DNA from: HyVt-477 sp965224605
Lineage (GTDB): Bacteria; Pseudomonadota; Gammaproteobacteria; Thiotrichales; Thiotrichaceae
Direction of reading: 5' to 3'
NCBI GenBank assembly: GCA_965224605.1
Contig: CBDCZP010000004.1
Coordinates: 62,001-126,000 of the forward strand
Length of the DNA stretch: 64,000 nt
Shown: piece by piece, positions 52,874 to 60,965 of the stretch
Position numbering within the stretch: the first letter of the stretch is position 1
Layout of the letters: the number at the start of each line of letters is the position of its first letter
Made by a program: the position numbers and the translations under genes
Notes under the pieces: model-generated
The model's input: only the letters and a program-made list of their open reading frames with translations
What the model was told of the DNA's origin: nothing
Database searches by the model: none

Positions 52874-53167
52874 TGATTATGACTATTAAAACAAAACCCT
52901 TTGATGTTTCTTCACACTTAAAAACAGATGAAGATATTAGAGAGTTCCTAGACATCATGCTTGAAGAAAATGGTATTGAAGGCTTTCAACGTGCATTGGG
53001 CTACGTTGCCAAAGCTAAGGGCATGAAAGAAATTGCAGAAAAAACAAAATATGAGCCGTTCCAGTTTATACAAGTCACTAGATGAAACTGGATCACCAAA
53101 ACTAGAAACGATTGATAAGGTTATTCATGCACTTGGGTTTCGTTTGTCAGTAGAAAAAGCGGCTTAA
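52873..53167 (+). pseudogene. HTH addiction-module antidote, frameshifted
   Basis: Starts at ATG 52873 or 52879: KPFDVSSHLKTDEDIREFLD, FQRALGYVAKAKGMKEIAEK. The frame stops at 53085. The remainder, SLYKSLDETGSPKLETIDKV, IHALGFRLSVEKAA, follows in another frame to 53167. This is the antidote family normally paired with HigB-like killers, with one indel in the helix-turn-helix near 53050. Confidence 0.75.
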
Positions 53168-53455
53168 ATGAACGCAATCACACATACAACAAAAGGAAGT
53201 ATCTTTGATGATCTTGGTTTTTCTAATGAGCAAGCGGAAAACCTAAAGATTAGAGCAAAACTGATGCAGGAACTTACACAGATCATTCAAGAATCATACA
53301 ACACACAATCAGAAGCGGCTGAAAGCTTGGGTGTAACACAATCAAGAATAAGCGACCTGAAACGCGGAAAAATTCAGAAGTTCACTATTGATAATTTGGT
53401 CAACATGATGAGCAAGTCAGGTTACAGCGTGGAGCTTTGCACTAAGGCGGCTTAA
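53168..53455 (+). CDS. XRE-family HTH antitoxin-like protein
   Basis: A 95-residue protein with an intact helix-turn-helix: YNTQSEAAESLGVTQSRISD, LKRGKIQKFTIDNLVNMMSK. It matches the HTH_37/HigA-like antitoxin type that usually follows a RelE-like toxin. Here it directly follows a broken toxin-antidote pair, so it may be an orphan. Confidence 0.78.
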   Translation: MNAITHTTKGSIFDDLGFSNEQAENLKIRAKLMQELTQIIQESYNTQSEAAESLGVTQSRISDLKRGKIQKFTIDNLVNMMSKSGYSVELCTKAA

Positions 53456-53497
53456 AAGAGCATTGCTGGTTCAACAAATCAAAGAGGAGATAGACAA

Positions 53498-53617
53498 ATG
53501 ATGACAGAAAAAGAGTTATTAGAGCGTGATGCAAAGCGAGACATAGGTGCGGAACTGTTACAGTCTGTCAAAGAAATGAAGGCTGGAAATGTAGGGAATC
53601 GGTGGGTCGTTCTTTAG
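53498..53617 (+). pseudogene. truncated HTH antitoxin N-terminus
   Basis: Thirty-nine codons, MMTEKELLERDAKRDIGAEL, then LQSVKEMKAGNVGN, match the start of small HTH antitoxins. The gene stops before the helix-turn-helix, where it runs into the oppositely oriented remnant described next. Confidence 0.55.
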
Positions 53618-53716
53618 GAAGTCTTTTATTAATAATTCAAAATAAGTGCCTTTCTGACGTTGGTCTTTTGCTAAATTTCTATATTGGTTCAATAAGACAG
53701 TTAAATCTTTAGACAT
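53558..53716 (-). pseudogene. truncated helicase/type ISP restriction protein N-terminus
   Basis: Fifty-two codons from ATG 53716: LTVLLNQYRNLAKDQRQKGT, then YFELLIKDFLKNDPP. The pattern (short helix, RxxA...KGTxFExL...FLKxDP) is the N-terminus of large Mrr-like nuclease-helicase proteins such as type ISP restriction enzymes. The rest of the gene is missing, cut by the antitoxin fragment it overlaps. Confidence 0.5.
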
Positions 53717-53932
53717 AATTAATCTTCTAGGGGTAAATAGATTAGGTTAAACGACTTGATAGCCCTTCACTCATGAGCCAAGCCACAATAGCAGACAAGT
53801 TAAACTTAACTCAATATAAGATACGGTAAAGTATTAAATTATAGGATGGTTATGCTAAAGAAGATCTTGATGGTATTTGAAATAGGGATAACTGCTGAAA
53901 TCAGACCTAGGGTAGCAAATAGGTAGCAAAGC

Positions 53933-53969
53933 AAAAAAAAGGGCTGTAACGAAAAACGCTACAACCCTT
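53933..53969 (-). terminator. terminator after tRNA-Asn
   Basis: On the minus strand AAGGGTTGTAGCG, TTTTT loop, CGTTACAGCCCTT pair fully (two G-U pairs) and are followed by T8. It starts 9 bases after the tRNA-Asn 3' end. The bases 53717-53932 hold nothing I can support. Confidence 0.85.
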
Positions 53970-53977
53970 ATAGTATT

Positions 53978-54053
53978 TGGCTCCTCAGGCATGACTCGAA
54001 CATGCGACCAATTGATTAACAGTCAACTGCTCTACCAACTGAGCTACTGAGGA
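53978..54053 (-). tRNA. tRNA-Asn (GTT)
   Basis: A 76-nt tRNA: acceptor TCCTCAG/CTGAGGA, D-arm AGCTCAGTTGGTAGAGC, anticodon loop CTGTTAA (GTT), T-arm with GTTCGAGTC, encoded CCA. It borders the region of broken integrase and toxin-antitoxin genes, so it may have been an integration site. Confidence 0.97.
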
Positions 54054-54086
54054 ATAGTTAGTGTCTCTGTTAAGAGAGGCGCAATA

Positions 54087-55121
54087 TTACCGTTTTGAAT
54101 TTTTCAGGTCAATGGCTTTTTGATGTTCGTGTTGAATTTCTTTTGCTTCTTGTAAAACTTCTATTCCAGCGCCTTTTTTTGTGGCATTTTCAGAGAGGTG
54201 TCGTCGCCATGCTTTAGCCCCAGATTGAGCGTGGAATAAGCCGAGTATATGTCGCGTCATGTGATTTAGAGGCACGCCTTTTGATAACTGTTGTTCAGTG
54301 TATTCTATCAACAATTCAATGATTTGTTTTCTATCAAGAAGGGGCTGGTTGTCTTGATAGAGTTGTTGGTCTACTTCAACGAGCAAGAAAGGATTGTGAT
54401 AAGCCTCGCGTCCCAGCATAACGCCATCAACATGTTGCTGATGTTCTTCGGCTTCTTGAAGTGTTTTTATACCGCCATTGAGAATAAATTCTAGTTGCGG
54501 AAAATCTTTTTTAAGTTGATAGACGGTAGGATAACTAAGCGGTGGTATTTCTCTGTTCTGTTTTGGGCTTAGTCCCTTAAGTAGGGCTTTTCTGGCATGA
54601 ATGATAAAGGTCTCACAACCTGCTGATGCGATAATGTCTACAAAGCGGGTGAGTTTATCGTAGGAGTCGTGATCGTCTACACCGATGCGGTTTTTTACGG
54701 TGATGGGTGTTTTACTTGCGGCAACTTGCATTTCGCCTATGCATTCTGCGATGAGTTCAGGCTCCAACATCAAGCAAGCTCCGAAGGCGCCTTTTTGGAC
54801 GCGCTCACTGGGGCAGCCTAGATTGATATTGATCTCGTCATAGCCGTAGTCTTCTGCCATTTTTGCGCATTGTGCCATGTCTTTTGGATCGCTTCCGCCT
54901 AGTTGAATAGCTACTGGATGTTCTGCTTCGTTGTATTGAAGATAGCGGTCTCTGTCGCCATAGATCAACGCACCTGTGGTGATCATTTCGGTATATAGCA
55001 CAGCATGTTTACTGAGTATGCGCATGAAGTAGCGCTGGTGCTGGGTGGTTAAATCCAATAGAGGAGCTACGCAAAATCTTCTATCTAGTGTGTTTTTTAT
55101 TGACGCTTTCATTTCTGACAC
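54087..55121 (-). CDS. dusA: tRNA-dihydrouridine synthase A
   Basis: A 344-residue flavoenzyme that reduces U20/U20a of tRNA: CVAPLLDLTTQHQRYFMRIL, YTEMITTGALIYGDRDRYLQ, PVAIQLGGSDPKDMAQCAKM, and the catalytic Cys in NINLGCPSERVQKGAFGACL. Then come FIIHARKALLKGLSPKQNRE and FILNGGIKTLQEAEEH. The N-terminal motif APLLDLTT departs from the commoner APMLDWTD. It overlaps mutM by 13 bp. dusA is a known genomic-island target in other bacteria. Confidence 0.94.
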   Translation of the reverse strand: MSEMKASIKNTLDRRFCVAPLLDLTTQHQRYFMRILSKHAVLYTEMITTGALIYGDRDRYLQYNEAEHPVAIQLGGSDPKDMAQCAKMAEDYGYDEININLGCPSERVQKGAFGACLMLEPELIAECIGEMQVAASKTPITVKNRIGVDDHDSYDKLTRFVDIIASAGCETFIIHARKALLKGLSPKQNREIPPLSYPTVYQLKKDFPQLEFILNGGIKTLQEAEEHQQHVDGVMLGREAYHNPFLLVEVDQQLYQDNQPLLDRKQIIELLIEYTEQQLSKGVPLNHMTRHILGLFHAQSGAKAWRRHLSENATKKGAGIEVLQEAKEIQHEHQKAIDLKNSKR

Positions 55122-55921
55122 TGAGGACAGTAGTAGGTGCTGCGTTGTGCCTGAGTGATCTGTTTGATGGGTTTATTACAGTGTGTGCAGGGTTGGTCAG
55201 TCCGACCATAGACGGACAGTTTTAGTTGGAAGTAACCCGTTTGACCGTCGGCATTCACAAAGTCTTTTAAGGTAGTCCCACCTTGTTCAATGGCTAGGGT
55301 GAGTACTGTTTTAATAGCAAACACTAGCTTTTTGTAACGCTTTAAGGAGATTCTACCTGCTGTTATCTTGGGGTTTATGCCTGCCATAAAGAGTGATTCA
55401 CTGGCGTAAATATTACCAACACCCACCACAATATGCGCATTCATTATAAACGTTTTGATGTTTACTTTACGGTTGCGGGATTGTTGATAGAGGTAATCTG
55501 CGTCGAAGTCATCGGTTAGTGGCTCTGGCCCTAAATTGCGTATCAGAGGGTGCTTTTCAATTTTCGAGGTTGTCCATAGTACTGAGCCAAAACGTCTTGG
55601 ATCTTGCAGACGTAGCAGTAAACCATTGTTGAATTCAATATCTACATGGTCATGTTTACCGGGTTTTACGTTTTTATCGCAAACCCGTAAGTTGCCAGAC
55701 ATGCCAAGATGAATAATAGCCGTGCCTTTGGCTGTATGGAGTAGCAGATACTTTGCACGTCTATCAACGTGACTTATGGTTAGCCCTTCTAATTGCTGGA
55801 GTTCTTTGGGGACAGGCCAGCGTAGTTTTGGCTGGCGCACGGTGACTTTTGAGACCTGCTGGCCTTTGATGTGCGGGCTGATGCCTCGGCGTGTGGTTTC
55901 TACTTCGGGTAGTTCAGGCAT
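55109..55921 (-). CDS. mutM: formamidopyrimidine-DNA glycosylase
   Basis: A 270-residue Fpg that excises 8-oxoguanine. Catalytic N-terminal Pro2-Glu3 in MPELPEVETTRRGI, the helix-two-turn-helix region VVGVGNIYASESLFMAGINP, the void-filling and GGTTLKDFVNADGQTGYFQ segment, and the C-terminal zinc finger CTHCNKPIKQI...YYCPQCQK. All key residues are visible. Confidence 0.96.
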   Translation of the reverse strand: MPELPEVETTRRGISPHIKGQQVSKVTVRQPKLRWPVPKELQQLEGLTISHVDRRAKYLLLHTAKGTAIIHLGMSGNLRVCDKNVKPGKHDHVDIEFNNGLLLRLQDPRRFGSVLWTTSKIEKHPLIRNLGPEPLTDDFDADYLYQQSRNRKVNIKTFIMNAHIVVGVGNIYASESLFMAGINPKITAGRISLKRYKKLVFAIKTVLTLAIEQGGTTLKDFVNADGQTGYFQLKLSVYGRTDQPCTHCNKPIKQITQAQRSTYYCPQCQK

Positions 55922-55928
55922 GATGATT

Positions 55929-55992
55929 GTAGGGTCGATTCATTCGACTAGTATTATTGATACGGGTACGCGCCGAATGAATTCGACCCTAC
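55929..55992. repeat. small palindromic element between mutM and aspS
   Basis: GTAGGGTCGATTCATTCG and CGAATGAATTCGACCCTAC form an almost perfect hairpin of 64 bp with a short unpaired centre. Outer GTAGGG/CCCTAC ends recall the 13416 family, but the interior is different. Confidence 0.65.
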
Positions 55993-56000
55993 AGGTTGCT

Positions 56001-57779
56001 TTATTCGCTTTCTACTACAGGTTTGCGTACTTTAATATGTAATTCGCGTAGTTGCTTAGTGTCAACCTCTGAAGGCGCAGCTGTTAATGGGCATTGTGCG
56101 CTTTGGGTCTTAGGGAATGCCATTACTTCGCGGATGGAGCTGCTCCCCGTCATTAGCATGATCATTCGGTCTAGTCCAAATGCCAGTCCACCCAGAGGAG
56201 GGCAACCATATTTAAGTGCAGTCAACAGGAAGCCAAATTTGTTTTCAGCTTCTTCTTCTGAGATACCGAGTATTTCGAAGACTGCTTGTTGCATATCCGG
56301 TTTATGGATACGAATAGAACCGCCGCCCAATTCCGTACCATTAAGGATAATGTCATAAGCACGTGAAAGAGCATCTCCTGGATTCGCCTTGATCTGCTCG
56401 ATATCATCGGTGTCCGCTGAAGTGAATGGATGATGTAGTGCTTGCCAGCGGTTGTTTTTGTCGTCCCATTCAAACATCGGGAAATCTACCACCCAAAGTG
56501 GCGCCCAGTCGCCTTCAATCAAGTCTCGGTCTTTACCGAGTTCAATGATTAAAGCGCCTAGTGCGTCATTCACAACCTTGGCTTTGTCCGCACCGAAGAA
56601 GACGAGATCGCCAGCTTCTGCACCCACGCGTTCCATAATCGCTAAAGCTACTTCATCCGGCAGGAATTTGAGAATCGGGGACTGCAAGCCTTCAATGCCT
56701 TCAGACATGCTGTTGACTTTAATATAAGCCAATCCGCGTGCACCGTACTTACTGACGAATTTAGTATAACCATCAATATTTTTACGGCTTAACTCGTTGC
56801 CTTTAGGTAAACGCAATGCCGCCACACGGCCTTTCTCGTCATTAGCAGGACCAGCGAAGACTTTGAAATCAACGTCTTTCATTAAGTCACTAACTTCGAC
56901 TAGCTCTAGTGGTATGCGCAAGTCTGGCTTATCTGAGCCAAAACGCTGCATCGCTTCTGCGTAAGGCATACGCGGGAAGGGGCTTGGTAAGTCAACATCC
57001 AGCACTTCCTTGAAGAGCTGAGTTAGCATGGCTTCCATGGTGTTCATAATGTCTTCTTCATTAACAAAAGACATTTCCACATCAAGCTGAGTGAATTCAG
57101 GTTGACGGTCTGCGCGCAAATCTTCGTCACGGAAGCAACGAGCAATCTGATAATACTTTTCCATTCCACCCATCATTAACAACTGTTTAAACAATTGCGG
57201 GGATTGGGGTAGGGCGTAGAACTCACCGTCGTGAACTCGGCTAGGCACGAGATAATCGCGTGCGCCTTCAGGAGTGGCACGAGTGAGTGTAGGTGTTTCA
57301 ATATCCAGAAAACCTTGATCTTCAAGGAAACGACGCATGAAGCCTGTCACTTTTGCTCGCGTTTGTAAGCGTTGTTGCATTTCCGGGCGACGTAAATCTA
57401 CATAGCGGTATTGCAAGCGGATATCTTCACCCACTTCATCATCCTGTTGAAAAGGAGGTGTTTCTGAGGCGCTAAGGACTTCAAGTTTAAGACCAAAGAC
57501 TTCAATTTTACCACTGACCATGTTTTCATTAATAGTGCCTTCTGGGCGCGGACGTACACGACCTGTGACGCGCAGAATAAACTCATTACGAATGCCTTCA
57601 GCCATTTTGAACATGTCCGCATCATCAGGATCAAAAACGACTTGGACGATACCTTCACGATCACGTAGATCGACAAAAATAACACCACCGTGGTCACGAC
57701 GTTTATTCACCCATCCACAGAGGGTGATTTCTTGATCTAGTAATGTTTCGTCAACAGCACCACAGTAATGGCTACGCAT
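56001..57779 (-). CDS. aspS: aspartyl-tRNA synthetase
   Basis: A 592-residue bacterial-type class II synthetase. OB-fold N-terminus (MRSHYCGAVDETLLDQEITL, GWVNKRRDHGGVIFVDLRDR), motif 2 (RCFRDEDLRADRQPEFTQLD), GAD insertion domain, and motif 3 (GLAFGLDRMIMLMTGSSSIR). It is the last gene of an fmdB-DUF502-aspS unit, a common gammaproteobacterial arrangement. Confidence 0.97.
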   Translation of the reverse strand: MRSHYCGAVDETLLDQEITLCGWVNKRRDHGGVIFVDLRDREGIVQVVFDPDDADMFKMAEGIRNEFILRVTGRVRPRPEGTINENMVSGKIEVFGLKLEVLSASETPPFQQDDEVGEDIRLQYRYVDLRRPEMQQRLQTRAKVTGFMRRFLEDQGFLDIETPTLTRATPEGARDYLVPSRVHDGEFYALPQSPQLFKQLLMMGGMEKYYQIARCFRDEDLRADRQPEFTQLDVEMSFVNEEDIMNTMEAMLTQLFKEVLDVDLPSPFPRMPYAEAMQRFGSDKPDLRIPLELVEVSDLMKDVDFKVFAGPANDEKGRVAALRLPKGNELSRKNIDGYTKFVSKYGARGLAYIKVNSMSEGIEGLQSPILKFLPDEVALAIMERVGAEAGDLVFFGADKAKVVNDALGALIIELGKDRDLIEGDWAPLWVVDFPMFEWDDKNNRWQALHHPFTSADTDDIEQIKANPGDALSRAYDIILNGTELGGGSIRIHKPDMQQAVFEILGISEEEAENKFGFLLTALKYGCPPLGGLAFGLDRMIMLMTGSSSIREVMAFPKTQSAQCPLTAAPSEVDTKQLRELHIKVRKPVVESE

Positions 57780-57881
57780 AGTATTTTCTCATTATTTTTT
57801 CAGACGCAGAATGGTAAGCGTTGCGTTAACAATACGCAAGTTTTATGGATGATATTCGGGGTGTTTTAGCCGAACATGGGA

Positions 57882-58568
57882 TCATTTAGGTTTATTCTGC
57901 AACTCGGATAAATCTAGATTAACCACTTCAGAATATTTTCTGGATGTAGAGCCTGGAGTTACCACACCCAATGACATAATAAATTTCAGTGCATCCTCAA
58001 CATCTAAGTCTAATTTTTTGACGTCTTTTTCAGGCAACAAAATAACAACGCCGGATGTTGGATTGGGTGCGGTCGGGACAAAAACAGTGAGCAACTCTTC
58101 ACCTGTCATTTCATTCAAGCTTGAGAGGGTATCACCTGTTTGAAAGGCTAACGTCCATATTCCTTTTCTGGGGTACTGAATCAAGAGGACTTGTCGTAAT
58201 GAGTTGTTATCGGTAGATATTAATGTTTGGGTGACTTGCTTTACCGCAGAATAAATAGATCGAACTAAGGGAATTCGGTCGAGAATATTTTCTCCAAGGT
58301 TTACCATTTTGCGACCAGCAAAGTTAGTGACCACCAAGCCCGTCACCAGGATAACAACGGTACTGATTACAATACCTAGCCCGGGAAGAGGGAATCCTAT
58401 TAACTGTTCTGGGCGAAGGCTCGGAGGGAGTAGCACTATACTGCGATCTAATAAATCGACCATTAACTTAATGGCAAATATAGTAATGCCCAGCGGAACC
58501 CATACAATCAAGCCCGCAATAATATATTTACGGATATAAACAAAGGGTTTGCTGAGAAGGGAAGCCAT
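57882..58568 (-). CDS. DUF502 family membrane protein
   Basis: A 228-residue protein: two N-terminal transmembrane segments (YIIAGLIVWVPLGITIFAIK and GLGIVISTVVILVTGLVVTN), then a conserved soluble part with ILDRIPLVRSIYSAVKQVTQ, VFVPTAPNPTSGVVILLPEK and LKFIMSLGVVTP. This is the DUF502 family, function unknown, regularly placed between fmdB and aspS. Confidence 0.9.
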   Translation of the reverse strand: MASLLSKPFVYIRKYIIAGLIVWVPLGITIFAIKLMVDLLDRSIVLLPPSLRPEQLIGFPLPGLGIVISTVVILVTGLVVTNFAGRKMVNLGENILDRIPLVRSIYSAVKQVTQTLISTDNNSLRQVLLIQYPRKGIWTLAFQTGDTLSSLNEMTGEELLTVFVPTAPNPTSGVVILLPEKDVKKLDLDVEDALKFIMSLGVVTPGSTSRKYSEVVNLDLSELQNKPK

Positions 58569-58576
58569 TTACAAGG

Positions 58577-58873
58577 TTAGTGGCAACCACAGCCAGTTTT
58601 ACATGCGGGCTTTGTTGTTTTCTTTGCTGCTTTGTCAGTTGATTTCTTTTCGCTCGCAGGTTTGTCTTTTTTAGTGAGGTTCTTTTTGTTGCCGTCTTTA
58701 AAATCGGTTTCATACCAACCATTTCCACTAAGTCGAAATGAAGGTGCAGAGACTTGTTTTTGTAAAGTTGCATTGTCGCACTCAGGGCAATCGGTGAGAG
58801 GCGCATCACTGATTTTTTGGATCACCTCTACAATGTGGTCGCAAGATGTGCATTGATAATCATATATGGGCAT
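58577..58873 (-). CDS. FmdB-type zinc ribbon protein
   Basis: A 98-residue putative regulatory protein: MPIYDYQCTSCDHIVEVIQK and DCPECDNATLQKQVSAPSFR carry the two CxxC knuckles of the FmdB family. The C-terminus is Lys-rich (KKNLTKKDKPASEKKSTDKA) and ends in a CKTGCGCH tail. It is the first gene of the unit with DUF502 and aspS, 8 bp before the next. Confidence 0.9.
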   Translation of the reverse strand: MPIYDYQCTSCDHIVEVIQKISDAPLTDCPECDNATLQKQVSAPSFRLSGNGWYETDFKDGNKKNLTKKDKPASEKKSTDKAAKKTTKPACKTGCGCH

Positions 58874-59006
58874 TGCTTAATTCCATTCCGTACAGAGAAA
58901 ATTAGTGTTCTTTCAAGCATGAATATAGCTTTTTTTTTCAAGATTTCAATACCAAGCTATTAAAAAATCATCATTGATTACCTTACATTCTGCTAGGATT
59001 ACTCCC

Positions 59007-59840
59007 ATGAAAAATGTATTAGTGACAGGTTGTTCAAGCGGCATCGGTTGTTGTGTTGCCAAAGGACTTAAGGAAAGAGGTTATAAAGTTTTTGCAACGG
59101 CACGCAAAGATGAAGACATTCAGCGTTTGGAAACGGAAGGCTTGACCGTGATAGCGCTGGATTATGCGGATGCTGAAAGTGTTGATGATTGTGCCAACGA
59201 GTTAATTCTTAGAACCAATAATGAAATCTATGCTGTCTTTCATAACGGCGCTTATGGACAACCGGGTGCCGTTGAAGATTTAACCAGAGCAGTGCTTGAA
59301 GAACAGTTTGCCAGTAATGTGTTTGGCTGGATTCAGTTGACCAATCGTTTAATACCGTTTATGCGACAGGTTAATGAAGGGCGAATTATTTTTAATAGTT
59401 CAGTACTAGGCTTGGTTTCGCTGCCTTATCGTGGCGCTTATAATGCCAGCAAATATGCCATAGAAGGTTTTGCCGATACACTTAGGCTAGAGCTGGCAAG
59501 TACGGATATTAAAGTCTCATTGATTGAGCCGGGGCCGGTAGAAAGTAAATTTCGGGAAAACAGCTTGATTAAGCTCAAAGAAAACATTCAAATCGAAAGT
59601 AGTTTTCATCGTGATAAATATCGAGCGGTACTAAAACGTTTGGAGATTATAGGTCCGGCTGTCCCTTTCACCTTGCCACCTGAAGCGGTATTGAAAAAAG
59701 TGGAACATGCTTTAGCAAGCAACGCACCTAAAGCACATTATTATGTAACATTTCCAACTTATTTATTTGGCTATCTGAAACGGATATTGCCTGCAAAATG
59801 GCTGGATAAAGTCATGTTGCAAGTTGGTGGAAATGAATAA
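59007..59840 (+). CDS. short-chain dehydrogenase/reductase
   Basis: A 277-residue SDR. The start is ATG 59007. Rossmann glycine motif VTGCSSGIGCCVAKGL, HNGAYG at the NAG position, catalytic Ser in IIFNSSVLGLVS and YNASKYA (Tyr and Lys), and IEPGPVESKFRENSL after the active site. The length and the C-terminal HYYVTFPTYLFGYLKRILP suggest the classical family related to YbbO-like aldehyde reductases. The substrate is unknown. Confidence 0.88.
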   Translation: MKNVLVTGCSSGIGCCVAKGLKERGYKVFATARKDEDIQRLETEGLTVIALDYADAESVDDCANELILRTNNEIYAVFHNGAYGQPGAVEDLTRAVLEEQFASNVFGWIQLTNRLIPFMRQVNEGRIIFNSSVLGLVSLPYRGAYNASKYAIEGFADTLRLELASTDIKVSLIEPGPVESKFRENSLIKLKENIQIESSFHRDKYRAVLKRLEIIGPAVPFTLPPEAVLKKVEHALASNAPKAHYYVTFPTYLFGYLKRILPAKWLDKVMLQVGGNE

Positions 59841-59856
59841 TCAGTGTAGTGGTAAG

Positions 59857-60053
59857 TTAAGGGTACCTCTATTAATTAGAATTTTCGTTCGAGTACAAGG
59901 CGGATGAATTTTGATAACTGCAGTGTATAAGAATACATGAGGATCGCACGACTGCATGGATGCAGAAGGTAGGGCAATGGCAGGAGCAACTTGCCGAGAA
60001 ATTTATCCAACGCCGTAATCGGGCGAAAAGGCAATTACAAGAGGTGCCCTTAA
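59857..60053. mobile_element. 197-bp MITE with 5-bp target duplication
   Basis: Imperfect terminal inverted repeats of about 55 bp: left TTAAGGGTACCTCTATTAAT, TTTTCGTTCGAGTAC; right (as reverse complement) TTAAGGGCACCTCTTGTAAT, TTTTCGCCCGATTAC. GTAAG occurs directly outside both ends (59852-59856 and 60054-60058). No transposase frame is present. The ends recall IS5-type elements, but that family link is a guess. Confidence 0.75.
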
Positions 60054-60218
60054 GTAAGCTCTGAGCCGCATGTGTTAGGTTAGTGTAGGAGTATCTACCA
60101 TGCCCCATTACGCAATGCCACAACGCAATACCACTACGCAATACCACAAAGCATCCGAAGGTGAGTGGCATACGTTCAAGTATTCAGAATATAAAACCAG
60201 CCTTGAGGCACAGCCGTT

Positions 60219-60965
60219 ATGTCACATATCATTGTTATTGAAGATGATCGCTCTATCGCTGAAATGCTCCAGTTTCATATGCGCGAGCAGGGCTATGAAG
60301 TGACTCATTTTGCTGATGGGGAACAGGCTCGTCAGTATCTATTAAAAGAATCATACCATCTGGTGATATTGGATATTATGTTGCCGGGCTGTAACGGGCT
60401 GGATATATGCAAGCAACTGCGTCATGAAAAGCCAGAGACACCCATACTGATGCTCACATCACTTTCAGGTGAAGCCGATCGGGTAATAGGGCTTGAGCTA
60501 GGCGCTGATGATTATCTCACTAAACCGTTTAGTATGCGTGAATGTGTTGCTAGAGTTAAGGCGCTACTACGTCGTGCGCAAGTGACACAACCTGATCAGG
60601 ATAAGAGGGCGGAGATAGAACAACTAAGTACAGAAGAATTAACCCTTGATGCTGGAAGCCGTACCGTGATTTTGGAAGAAAAATCGTTAGAGCTGACTGC
60701 CAGAGAGTTTGATTTATTGTTTTATTTGCTGAAAAACAAAGGTCGGGTGTTCTCACGAAATCAATTGCTGGATGCCGTTTGGGGCTATAGTCATGATGGT
60801 TATGAGCATACCGTTAACACCCATATTAACCGTCTGCGAAATAAACTAAAGCGTCAAAAAGACAAACCCGATTTTATTCAAACGGTGTGGGGAGTGGGCT
60901 ATAAGTTTATTGATGAGAATGCTTTGCCAGTCAATGTTGATGAAGAAGCGGGAGGAAAAAAATGA
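60219..60965 (+). CDS. OmpR-family response regulator
   Basis: A 248-residue two-component regulator. The receiver domain has IVIEDDRSIAEMLQFHMREQ, the phospho-Asp in LVILDIMLPGCNGLDI (about residue 51), MLTSL and the Lys in DDYLTKPFSMRE. The C-terminal winged helix has LTAREFDLLFYLLKNKGRVF and SRNQLLDAVWGY, EHTVNTHINRLRNKLK. It overlaps the sensor gene by 4 bp. Target genes are unknown. Confidence 0.93.
   Translation: MSHIIVIEDDRSIAEMLQFHMREQGYEVTHFADGEQARQYLLKESYHLVILDIMLPGCNGLDICKQLRHEKPETPILMLTSLSGEADRVIGLELGADDYLTKPFSMRECVARVKALLRRAQVTQPDQDKRAEIEQLSTEELTLDAGSRTVILEEKSLELTAREFDLLFYLLKNKGRVFSRNQLLDAVWGYSHDGYEHTVNTHINRLRNKLKRQKDKPDFIQTVWGVGYKFIDENALPVNVDEEAGGKK

Noticed and set aside
59872..60171. 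Minus-strand 99-codon open frame between the SDR and response-regulator genes
   Set aside because: It spans the MITE inverted ends and has no family features; the element structure explains the sequence.
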